This document shows, piece by piece, positions 1 to 6,392 of a DNA stretch of 32,156 nt. The first letter of the stretch is position 1, and each line of letters opens with the position of its first letter. A program made the translations under genes and the position numbers. The notes beneath the pieces were generated by a model. It was given only the letters and a program-made list of their open reading frames with translations, ran no database searches and was not told the DNA's origin. This DNA is from Halorussus litoreus (GTDB taxonomy: Archaea; Halobacteriota; Halobacteria; Halobacteriales; Haladaptataceae): NCBI RefSeq assembly GCF_003382685.1, contig NZ_KZ859519.1, positions 1 through 32,156 on the forward strand. Direction: 5' to 3'.

Positions 1-685
1 CGGCGGGCGCGACGCGACCGCCGCCGCCCGCGCGAGCTTCGATCTCCGCGACAGCCCGGCTCGCCCAGCGCTCGAACCGCTCGCCGCTGGCCCAGTCGCG
101 GATGCGGACCCCGAGCGGGGCGCGGTCGACCCCGGCGAGGAACGCGGCGGCTCGCCGGTCGTCGGTCCACGTCCCGTCGGCGATCAGCCTCGCCGCAGTT
201 GCGCGGTCGCAGTTCTCGAAGTCGGCGACCACGTCGACCGCTATCGTCCGGACGCGGTTCCGCGCGTCGCGGCGCATCGCGGCAACGTCGTCCGCGGAGT
301 GGTCGTCGGGGTCGGTGCCGAGCGCGCGGTCGACCTCCCTGCCGGCGGTCCTGACCTCGTCGTAGTGAGCGCGCTCGGGCGACCGGTTCGGAAACCACGC
401 GTCAGTCTGCTGTTCGTCGTCGGTGGCGCGGCGGTCGTCACCCGAAGTTCGGGTCGCGCTCTCCCGAAGGGCCGCCGCTGCGAGCAGGGCCGCCGTCGCG
501 GCGAACAGCCCGACGACGACCTGCGAGCCGAGCACGCGCGAGACCGGCCGGAACACAGACTCCGGGAACAGGCCGGGGAGGAAGACGACGCCGAGCGCGA
601 CCACCAGCGACGCCACGCCGACCGCAGCGATTGTGCGTCGTCGCCGGAGGTATTCGACAATCCGGCCCAGTAACCGCGCGATCAC
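1..685 (-). CDS. DUF7269-like membrane protein (3' end cut by window edge)
   Basis: About 228 residues are visible and the gene runs off the left edge. It starts at a GTG whose bases form a GTGA overlap with the TGA stop of the DUF4129 gene upstream, so I infer translational coupling; this fixes the start. After an arginine-rich N-terminus there are two hydrophobic segments (about residues 18-40 and 55-73), then a charged soluble region that includes the stretch AHYDEVRTAGREVDRALG and a C-terminal part rich in Ala, Arg and Asp. The layout and its place directly behind a DUF4129 gene match the haloarchaeal DUF7269 family, which in known genomes sits in DUF4129/DUF58/MoxR-type operons. The molecular role is unknown. 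The family call comes from recall and context, not from a search. Confidence 0.72.
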   Translation of the reverse strand, partial: MIARLLGRIVEYLRRRRTIAAVGVASLVVALGVVFLPGLFPESVFRPVSRVLGSQVVVGLFAATAALLAAAALRESATRTSGDDRRATDDEQQTDAWFPNRSPERAHYDEVRTAGREVDRALGTDPDDHSADDVAAMRRDARNRVRTIAVDVVADFENCDRATAARLIADGTWTDDRRAAAFLAGVDRAPLGVRIRDWASGERFERWASRAVAEIEARAGGGGRVAPA

Positions 686-1764
686 TTCCGGTCACCCCAG
701 TGTTTCCGGAGTCCGTCGAGCGCCTCGCGGGCTGCCTCGGTTCGGTCCGAGCGCGACAGGTCGCCGTACCTGACCTCGCGGAAGGCGTCGGTCAGCCGCC
801 GGACCGCGTCGTCGGGGTACCCCCGTTCCATCGCGGCCCGGGCGAACTCCCCGGGAGTCCGGGATTCGGCGTTGCGGAGCCGGACGCGCTCGGTCAGGGC
901 CTGCCACGCCTCCTCGACGGTCGGCGGGGCCGAGTCCGCGGGCTCGTCCGCGCTGTCGGACGCAGACGCGGACTGGCTTCCACCGCTTCCGCGACTCCGG
1001 CGACCGATGCTCGGGAGGCTCGCGTTGCCGAGCGACGAGAGCAGGCCCGCGCCGGCTCCGAGTCCGGCGAACGCTCGCGGGACGGCCGACAGGGTCGCGC
1101 CGAGACCGCGGGCCCCGATTCGGAGCGCGTCGCCGGTCCCGCGGGCGAGGCCGCCGAGGACGGTCGAGAGGCTCCCGCCGAACGCGCGGGTCAGCGCCGC
1201 GGCGTCGTCGAGGACCCGCGGCACCGACGCCGACAGGCCGACGACGAGCCCCATCGTCCGAGCCGGGACGCTCCCGACCAGTTCGCCGACCGGCGTTCCG
1301 TTCACGGTCAGCGTGGCCGGGGCCGCACCGGCAGTGTTGGAACGCAGCCCGAGGAATCCCGTCCGGAACCCGACCGCGGCGAGTCCGCCGAAGAGGATCA
1401 GGACGGCAGAGAAGACGGCCAGCGGGCCGTTGCCGTCGCCGGACTGCTCGATGGGCGTCTCGGTCGTCGTGGTCGCGTTCGTCGTGGTCTCGGTGGTTTC
1501 GGTGGAGCTGGACCCCGACCCGTCGCTGGCGTCGCTCGATGGCGAGGTCGTTCCGGCGGGGTCGGCGGTTCCGGTCGTCGCATACCCGTCGGGCAAATCG
1601 TCGCCGGAGGGGTCACTGTCGGGGAGTCCGCCGTCGGCGGGAGCGGGGGCGCCGCCGGTTCCGACGCCGGAGGGCGCGGTTCCGAACCCACCTGCGGGGA
1701 ACAGCGAGGCCGAGAGGGCGACTGCGAACACGCAGAGGACCGCGAGGGCGGCGCGGCGTTGCAC
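682..1764 (-). CDS. DUF4129 domain membrane protein
   Basis: 360 residues. A Sec-type signal sequence or anchor lies at residues 1-28 (MQRRAALAVLCVFAVALSAS), then a long Ser/Thr/Asp-rich extracellular linker (about 30-112), a transmembrane helix (about 114-139), a small Ala/Gly/Leu-rich region, and a C-terminal cytoplasmic DUF4129 domain (about 275-355) with the stretch AWQALTERVRLRNAESRTPG. In known haloarchaeal genomes DUF4129 proteins occur with transglutaminase-like, DUF58 and MoxR proteins and are thought to work at the cell envelope; the exact function is not known. The GTG start lies 28 bp from the centre of a TATA box, fitting a leaderless transcript. The stop overlaps the start of the next gene. 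A second, larger DUF4129 protein lies at the other end of the window. Confidence 0.85.
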   Translation of the reverse strand: MQRRAALAVLCVFAVALSASLFPAGGFGTAPSGVGTGGAPAPADGGLPDSDPSGDDLPDGYATTGTADPAGTTSPSSDASDGSGSSSTETTETTTNATTTTETPIEQSGDGNGPLAVFSAVLILFGGLAAVGFRTGFLGLRSNTAGAAPATLTVNGTPVGELVGSVPARTMGLVVGLSASVPRVLDDAAALTRAFGGSLSTVLGGLARGTGDALRIGARGLGATLSAVPRAFAGLGAGAGLLSSLGNASLPSIGRRSRGSGGSQSASASDSADEPADSAPPTVEEAWQALTERVRLRNAESRTPGEFARAAMERGYPDDAVRRLTDAFREVRYGDLSRSDRTEAAREALDGLRKHWGDRK

Positions 1765-1787
1765 GGCTGAGACGAAAACTTTCAGTC

Positions 1788-1797
1788 AGATATATCT
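1788..1797. promoter_or_regulatory. Palindromic TATA box shared by divergent genes
   Basis: AGATATATCT is a perfect 10-bp palindrome. Its centre is 28 bp from the GTG of the minus-strand DUF4129 gene, the distance expected for a leaderless transcript, and 41 bp from the ATG of the plus-strand M48 protease gene, which would give a leader of about 14 nt. It is the only A/T-rich box in the 69-bp spacer. I infer that it serves both directions. Confidence 0.6.
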
Positions 1798-1833
1798 TCC
1801 TCTCTGTCATAGGCCCACACAGTTTACCCCGCA

Positions 1834-2988
1834 ATGTCCCGCACCTCCGATATCCTCTCGCCGACCGCGTCTCTCGACTCCGGGACCGACTCGGACCTGC
1901 CCCGCCGGGTCGCGGTCACGCTCGCGCTCGTGCTCGCCGCGGACGCCGCATTCGTCGCGGTGTTCGCGTTCCTCGCCCGCCCGTGGCTCGCCCGGCTGCT
2001 GGGCGACCCCGCGGGGTTCGGCGCTTCCGGTTCCGGCGACCCGACCGGCGCTCTCGGACTGCTCGGCTGGCTCGCGGTGCTCGCGCTAGGCACGGCCGCG
2101 CTCGCGTGGGCGCAGCTCCGGTACGTCCACCGGGAGTCGCTCGCGGTAGCGGACGCCCGGCCCGTCTCCGAATCGGAGTATCCCGACCTCCACGCCCGAC
2201 TGGAACGACTCGCGAAGATCGCAGACGTGCCGGCACCGGCGGTCGCGGTCGCGGAGACCGAGGTGCCCAACAGCTTCGCGGTCGGTGGTATCGGGGGTGA
2301 AGCCACGATAGTCGTCTCGCGCGGGCTACTCGACGCGCTCGCGGACGACGAACTCGACGCCGTGCTGGCCCACGAACTCGCGCACCTCCGGAACCGCGAC
2401 GCCGCGGTGATGACGCTCGCGACGTTCCTCCCGGCACTGGCGAACGACGACTACTCGGTGTTCGACGGTGTCGCCACCCCCGGCGCGCGCAAGTTCGGGC
2501 TGGCCGTGCTCGCGCTCGTCGGCTACGCGGTCAGCACCGCGCTGGTCCCCGCGCCAGCGTTCAGCGTCGCCTCGCTGCTGGCGTTCGCGGGCTTCGTCGC
2601 CTTCACCGTTCTGTTCGGCGGTGCAGCGCTCGGCGTGCTCGCCATCCCGGCTATCGTGCTCGCGGGCCGGCTCTCGCATCTCCGGGAGTTCGCGGCCGAC
2701 CGCGCCGGCGCGCTGGTGGCCGGCGACCCCGGCGCGATGGCGAGCGCGCTCGAAACGCTCGACGGCGAAGTCTCCGAGCGGCCGACCGAGGACGTGCGAG
2801 CGAGCGGGATTCGGGAACTCTGCTTGCTTCCCCACGGGATCGCCGACCGAGGCAGTGACGCGAAGAAAGGGGAGCGCGAGGATCCGCTCGCGGGCCTGCC
2901 GCTCGACGTGGAGACCCATCCACCGACCGACGAGCGCGTGGCTCGACTCCGAGACCTCGCCGCGGAAGGTCGCGACGCGTATCGATAG
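1834..2988 (+). CDS. M48 family zinc metalloprotease, HtpX-like
   Basis: 384 residues. A membrane-bound protease predicted to cleave damaged or misfolded membrane proteins. The zinc signature HELAH is at residues 180-184 (ligands H180 and H184, catalytic E181), and the third ligand is probably E285 in REFAADRAG. Hydrophobic segments lie in the N-terminal 90 residues (two), and two or more lie between the HELAH motif and E285, the usual HtpX arrangement with the active site on the cytoplasmic side. The C-terminus carries LPLDVETHPPTDERVARLRDL, in line with the conserved M48 HP(x)TxxRI tail. Length is normal for haloarchaeal M48 proteins. It converges with the halocyanin gene (63-bp gap). Confidence 0.93.
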   Translation: MSRTSDILSPTASLDSGTDSDLPRRVAVTLALVLAADAAFVAVFAFLARPWLARLLGDPAGFGASGSGDPTGALGLLGWLAVLALGTAALAWAQLRYVHRESLAVADARPVSESEYPDLHARLERLAKIADVPAPAVAVAETEVPNSFAVGGIGGEATIVVSRGLLDALADDELDAVLAHELAHLRNRDAAVMTLATFLPALANDDYSVFDGVATPGARKFGLAVLALVGYAVSTALVPAPAFSVASLLAFAGFVAFTVLFGGAALGVLAIPAIVLAGRLSHLREFAADRAGALVAGDPGAMASALETLDGEVSERPTEDVRASGIRELCLLPHGIADRGSDAKKGEREDPLAGLPLDVETHPPTDERVARLRDLAAEGRDAYR

Positions 2989-3051
2989 GGAACGCGTGTC
3001 GGTAGGGAAAACGGAAGTCCGAATTCGTGTCGAGCCGAACCAGCCGAGCTC

Positions 3052-3714
3052 TCAGTCCGGCCGGTCGGGGTCGCGCTTGAACAGGACCAGCCCGAACGCC
3101 AGCGGTGAGAGCAGTCCCGCGAGAATGCTCCCACCGATGGCGAGTTGGCCCGTGGTGAACTGAGAGGCGAGGCCGCCCTCGGATTCCGACGAACTCCCGT
3201 CGCTCGAACTCGCCGAGCCGCCGACCTCCACGTCGCCGACGACGACTGCGCCCCTCATCCCCATCGTCGCGTGGGGCGTGCAGACGTACTTCGTGACGCC
3301 CGCTTCGTCGAACGTCTGCTCGAAGGTGAACCCTTCCTCGTCGGTCTGCTCGCTCTCGAACGAGCCGTCCTCGGCCGAGACGTTGTGTATGCTTCCCTGC
3401 CCGGTCCACTCCCAGACGACCGTCGTGCCGGGGTCGACCCGAACCGCAGCGGGGCCGAACGCGAAGTTGCCGTTGTTGCCGCTCGCACCGACTTTTACTG
3501 TGACTTCGGACTCGCCGGTGCGGTCGACCACGCCGTCGTAGTTGCTCACGCCCTCGAACCACGAGCCGAGGTCGCCACCGGACTGTGCGGCGGCCAAATC
3601 CCCGACCGCTGGCGCTGTGGCGACCGCCGCCGTGCCGAGGGCCGCGCCGCGCAGCATCGTCCGCCGGGAGACGGCCCGCTCCAGCGAGCGGGATTCAGAT
3701 GATTCTGCTCGCAT
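3052..3714 (-). CDS. Halocyanin-domain blue copper protein, Tat-exported, C-terminally anchored
   Basis: 220 residues. A small electron carrier exposed outside the membrane. The N-terminus has a Tat motif (SRRTMLRG, residues 16-23), then a hydrophobic stretch and AAAQSGG. The cupredoxin domain (about 48-162) carries the full type-1 copper set: H110 (in SIHNVS), then C145, H148 and M153 in CTPHATMGM. A Ser/Gly/Glu linker (165-184) leads to a C-terminal transmembrane helix (about 188-211) ending in positive charge, so the protein is probably tethered at its C-terminus. The gene starts 3 nt after the multicopper oxidase stop and is almost certainly co-transcribed with it. The pairing suggests, by inference, that the halocyanin exchanges electrons with the oxidase. 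Confidence 0.92.
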   Translation of the reverse strand: MRAESSESRSLERAVSRRTMLRGAALGTAAVATAPAVGDLAAAQSGGDLGSWFEGVSNYDGVVDRTGESEVTVKVGASGNNGNFAFGPAAVRVDPGTTVVWEWTGQGSIHNVSAEDGSFESEQTDEEGFTFEQTFDEAGVTKYVCTPHATMGMRGAVVVGDVEVGGSASSSDGSSSESEGGLASQFTTGQLAIGGSILAGLLSPLAFGLVLFKRDPDRPD

Positions 3715-3717
3715 GGC

Positions 3718-4875
3718 TTACCCCTCGTAGCCGGCGTACTCCATCAGATTGGCGAAGATGTCGCTGTCCATGACCTCCTCGTACACTACCCCCGTCAGCA
3801 TCCCGCCGGGGTACGTCCGGCCGTTCATGACGTGGTTGACCTTGTGGCAGTGCATCAGGTAGATACCGGGGTCGGCGTCCGCGGTGAACTCGATGGTGTG
3901 GCGCTCGGCTGGCGCGATGTTGGTCACGTCCATGTCGTGACGCGCGGCCTCAGGAATCGTGCCGCCATCCTTCTCCACCCGCTGGAACCGGTGGTTGTGG
4001 ATATGCATCGGGTGAGACATGTACCCGCCGTTGACGAGGTGGAGTCGAACCGTCTCGTCCTGCTTGACGATGATCGGCGAGCCGTCTTCGGGGTGGAGCG
4101 TCCGGGGCGCGGACTTCCCGTTGACGGTGAACACGTCGGGGTTGCGCTTGCGCGGGTTGTAGCTCGCGCTCTGTCCGGCCATCATCCGGGAGAGCGACGA
4201 GTCCCACTCCTTGACCGTCATGAAGTACTCCTTGTCGGCGGGCTCGTACCCCTTCGGGTCCACGCGCAGAATGCCGAACATCCCCATCTCGATGTGACGC
4301 GGCGTCTGGAAGTGACAGTGATAGAGGTGGGTGCCCGGCACGTTCGCGGGAATCTGGTAGGTGTGCTTCTCGCCGGGGTCGACCGTGATGCCGGTCGTGG
4401 TCGGCACGCCGTCGTTCTCCCACTTCTTCTGAACGCCGTGGAAGTGGACGGTGTGGGCGCGCTTGCCGTCGGTGTTGTCGAGCGTGACCTCCATGTCCTC
4501 GCCCTCGGTCGTCCGGAGGATGGGACCGGGAACGCTCGGGTCGCGGTCGTCGGCCTGGAACGCCCAGACGCGCGGGAGTTCGACCGGGCCACCCATCGTG
4601 TCGAGCGGGTGGACTTCGTGCTTGGCTGGCAGGGTCGAGAGCGTCACTTGGCCGCCCTGCTCGTCGACGTTCACGATCTCGGGGGGACTGGTCGTGGGGA
4701 AGTCGGATTCGGACTGCATAGCTTGTTGATCCTGCTGGGTCGCTTGCTGGGACGTTCGTTGGTCTCGACCGCTCGGTGCCGCACAGCCTGCGGCCGCGGC
4801 GAGTCCACCGGCGCTAGTCGCCTTGAGGAAGTCGCGTCGAGAGGGTCCGTTCCCGGGGGCTCCGATTTGGGTCAT
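3718..4875 (-). CDS. Two-domain multicopper oxidase, Tat-exported (probable lipoprotein)
   Basis: 385 residues, the size of two-cupredoxin enzymes rather than three-domain laccases. A Tat motif (SRRDFLK, residues 12-18) is followed by a probable lipobox ending at C31 (AAAAGC). All four HxH motifs of a multicopper oxidase are present: H144/H146 (HFHG), H186/H188 (HCH), H291/H293 (HIH) and H342/H344 (HCH). These supply the type 2/3 cluster at the domain interface. Type-1 ligands can be assigned in both domains: H141, C187, H194, M199 and H288, C343, H348, M359. NirK-type nitrite reductases lack the complete HxH set, so an oxygen-reducing oxidase (laccase-like, or metal- or nitrite-linked) is more likely; the substrate is unknown. 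It is the first gene of an operon with halocyanin and diverges from an HTH regulator. Confidence 0.9.
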   Translation of the reverse strand: MTQIGAPGNGPSRRDFLKATSAGGLAAAAGCAAPSGRDQRTSQQATQQDQQAMQSESDFPTTSPPEIVNVDEQGGQVTLSTLPAKHEVHPLDTMGGPVELPRVWAFQADDRDPSVPGPILRTTEGEDMEVTLDNTDGKRAHTVHFHGVQKKWENDGVPTTTGITVDPGEKHTYQIPANVPGTHLYHCHFQTPRHIEMGMFGILRVDPKGYEPADKEYFMTVKEWDSSLSRMMAGQSASYNPRKRNPDVFTVNGKSAPRTLHPEDGSPIIVKQDETVRLHLVNGGYMSHPMHIHNHRFQRVEKDGGTIPEAARHDMDVTNIAPAERHTIEFTADADPGIYLMHCHKVNHVMNGRTYPGGMLTGVVYEEVMDSDIFANLMEYAGYEG

Positions 4876-4899
4876 TGGTACAGGTCGAACTTATGGGGG

Positions 4900-4909
4900 C
4901 TACTTAAAG
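4900..4909 (-). promoter_or_regulatory. TATA box of the multicopper oxidase-halocyanin operon
   Basis: CTTTAAGTAG on the minus strand, centred about 30 bp before the oxidase ATG, fits a leaderless transcript. Confidence 0.6.
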
Positions 4910-4924
4910 AGCGGAGGCGGTGGT

Positions 4925-4958
4925 TCCCAGTTGCTGGGACGCCACCGAATATGTTCGG
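4925..4958. promoter_or_regulatory. Two inverted repeats upstream of the oxidase TATA box (candidate operators)
   Basis: TCCCAG-TTG-CTGGGA (4925-4939) and CCGAA-TATG-TTCGG (4945-4958) are two adjacent perfect inverted repeats. They begin about 16 bp upstream of the oxidase TATA box, within the 177-bp spacer shared with the divergent HTH gene. The position suits binding by an activator or repressor such as that HTH protein. Function is inferred. Confidence 0.4.
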
Positions 4959-5020
4959 CAGTGCGTTCGACGTCTCGGTGAGTCTGGACGAGACCGCCCC
5001 TAGCCGTCCGAGTCGAACGA

Positions 5021-5028
5021 ATTATGTA
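5021..5028 (+). promoter_or_regulatory. TATA box of the HTH regulator gene
   Basis: ATTATGTA, centred 29 bp upstream of the ATG at 5053, supports that start and a leaderless transcript. Confidence 0.5.
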
Positions 5029-5052
5029 CCGGCTGTCGGAAGGTGGAGACGG

Positions 5053-5430
5053 ATGGTTCGAGATCCGACGGGGTTGGAGGACGGCCCCGACCTCGAAGCG
5101 GTTCTCGACGCCCTCGACGACCCGGACTGCCGGTCGATCGTGACGCACCTCGACGAACCCATGACAGCCAGCGAAATATCGGACGTCACAGACGTGCCGC
5201 TCTCGACCGTGTACCGCAAGCTCGAGGCGCTGAGCGAGGCGTCGCTCCTCCGGGAACTCACGGAGGTCCGGAGCGACGGCCACCACACCTCGCGCTACGA
5301 GGTCGACTTCGAGGAGGTGGCGGTGTCGCTTGACGAGAACAACGACCTCGACGTCTCGGTGTCCCGACCGGCCCGGTCGGCCGAAGAACGCCTCGCGGAC
5401 ATGTGGTCGGAGGTGCGCAGGGAGACGTGA
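5053..5430 (+). CDS. Winged-helix (ArsR-like) transcription regulator
   Basis: 125 residues. A winged HTH occupies about residues 10-95: helix-turn-helix MTASEISDVTDVPLSTVYRKLEAL preceded by DDPDCRSIVTHLDE, then a wing around GHHTSRYEVDFEEVAV. This pattern is typical of small haloarchaeal ArsR-like regulators. The ATG at 5053 is chosen because a TATA box lies 29 bp before it; the reading frame stays open far upstream only because it runs antisense to the oxidase gene. It is divergent from the oxidase-halocyanin operon and overlaps the next gene by 4 bp. Regulation of the copper operon or of its own two-gene unit is inferred from position. Confidence 0.85.
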   Translation: MVRDPTGLEDGPDLEAVLDALDDPDCRSIVTHLDEPMTASEISDVTDVPLSTVYRKLEALSEASLLRELTEVRSDGHHTSRYEVDFEEVAVSLDENNDLDVSVSRPARSAEERLADMWSEVRRET

Positions 5431-5735
5431 CGGTCGCACTGGCCCAGTCGGCGGGCGAACCCACCTCCGTCACGACGCTCGTGGTCGCGCTGAAGACCGT
5501 CACGCTCGTGCTCGGCGGGCTCATCACGTTCTTCGCGCTCAAGGCGTACCGCCGGACCCACTCGCCCGCGCTCCGCGCGCTTACCATCGGGTTCGGCGCG
5601 GTCACGCTCGGTTCGATGGTCGCCGGCGTGCTCGACCGACTGCTCCTGACCTCGACCGAGTTCGCCCTGGTCACCGAGAGCGCGCTGACCGCGGTCGGCT
5701 TCGCGGTCATCCTCTACTCGCTGTACGTGGACTGA
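5427..5735 (+). CDS. DUF7521-like small membrane protein
   Basis: 102 residues with three predicted membrane helices (about residues 16-38, 50-70 and 76-98) joined by short loops, including KAYRRTHSPALRAL. The GTG start at 5427 is chosen because its bases form a GTGA overlap with the TGA stop of the HTH gene; a GTG 24 nt earlier is also in frame but would overlap more deeply. Small membrane proteins of this kind are commonly paired with an HTH gene in haloarchaea (DUF7521 family), which suggests a membrane partner that senses a signal for the regulator. No biochemical function is known. Confidence 0.75.
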   Translation: MTVALAQSAGEPTSVTTLVVALKTVTLVLGGLITFFALKAYRRTHSPALRALTIGFGAVTLGSMVAGVLDRLLLTSTEFALVTESALTAVGFAVILYSLYVD

Positions 5736-5870
5736 GTGCGTATCGGCGGTCGTGGTACGGTTCGGAATCGTCTTTCTCCCGGGTGCGCTGGAATCGGCTT
5801 TCCACTATGAGGCATTGGGATTGAGTTTCGATCTGGAGCACAAAGACCGACTTTTCAACCCGGCGCGTGC

Positions 5871-5893
5871 TGGCGCGCCCTCGTGGCGCGCCA
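5871..5893. repeat. Inverted repeat built of two GGCGCGCC palindromes
   Basis: TGGCGCGCC-CTCGT-GGCGCGCCA: perfect 9-bp arms around a 5-nt loop, about 135 bp after the DUF7521-like stop. It could fold as a stem-loop in the transcript; its role is unknown. Confidence 0.6.
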
Positions 5894-6033
5894 AACCGCG
5901 CGAGGTCTGCGCTCGCTCCGCTCGCGCAGGCTCGGCAGTCACAGCCCCGCAGGCCGGAAGCCGAGCAAGACCGTCTGCCGGTGGCCGAGACGCGCAGGCG
6001 ACTGGGGAGGCCCGAGGTCCGCGGTCGCGGTTA

Positions 6034-6113
6034 CGGTGCGGTCACGCCGAGGCGCAAGCAGTAGCTCGCTCGGACTCAGCCAACAATCCAAGGACCACGA
6101 AGCTAGCTACTGC
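6034..6113 (+). repeat. Copy A of a dispersed element shared with 14641-14711
   Basis: The 15-mer CGGTGCGGTCACGCC (6034-6048) followed by CAAGCAGTAGCT also occurs on the minus strand at 14697-14711, next to CAAGCAGTGGCT. Copy A contains a 9-bp inverted repeat of its own: GCAGTAGCT (6058-6066) and AGCTACTGC (6105-6113). Likely a remnant of one mobile or repetitive element. Confidence 0.6.
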
Positions 6114-6342
6114 CGAGGCATCGGAGTCGGCGCAGCCTCACACCTCCCCAACCTCCTCGTTCACTCGCTACGCACGCTCACTCGCTCCTCGCGCGCGTTG
6201 CTCGCGCGCGTCGGCCGTGGAATCACGATTCACGCGTAGTTCAGCCACGGTCGAGTTGGGTTAGCTCGCCAGCCCATTTCCATTTGGACAGGTCCGGCAA
6301 AACACGCGACGGAGCGGTCGGTTTTACCAACTGCCGAATCTT

Positions 6343-6350
6343 GTATAATC
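6343..6350 (+). promoter_or_regulatory. TATA box of the substrate-binding protein gene
   Basis: GTATAATC in an A/T-rich stretch. Its spacing predicts transcription from about 6371, which favours the ATG at 6393 over the ATG at 6366. Confidence 0.5.
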
Positions 6351-6392
6351 GATAATTAGGTACAAATGTCTCTCCGTTGTCCTTCCATCCGC

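Larger units (their letters stand above)
5736..6392. other. 657-bp gene-free region with repeat-like DNA
   Basis: No convincing gene. The open frames here encode Arg/Ser/Ala-rich strings without domain character. Contents: a hairpin with palindromic arms at 5871-5893; an element at 6034-6113 that recurs inverted at 14641-14711; and a stretch rich in CTCGCT/CGCGCG at about 6156-6222. The promoter of the downstream substrate-binding protein lies at its right end. It resembles decayed mobile or repeat DNA. Confidence 0.6.

Noticed and set aside
3718-4875. Copper nitrite reductase (NirK) as the identity of the oxidase
   Set aside because: Four HxH motifs supplying a trinuclear cluster are present; NirK has only a type-2 site with three single His ligands.
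3832-5052. Long rightward open frame joined to the HTH gene
   Set aside because: It is antisense to the multicopper oxidase, rich in Val/Arg/His without domains; only the part from 5053 has HTH character and a promoter.
5930-6010. Possible SRP (7S) RNA because of a GGCCGGAAGCCGAGCA stretch
   Set aside because: The invariant SRP helix 8 motif (GGAAGG...AGCA) is not met and the expected long paired stem was not seen.
5752-6264. 170-codon open frame in the gene-poor region
   Set aside because: Arg/Ser/Ala-rich low-complexity translation over repeat-like DNA, no promoter or family features.
6366-6392. Earlier ATG for the substrate-binding protein
   Set aside because: It would lie upstream of the transcription start predicted from the TATA box and adds residues unlike a Tat leader; not fully excluded.
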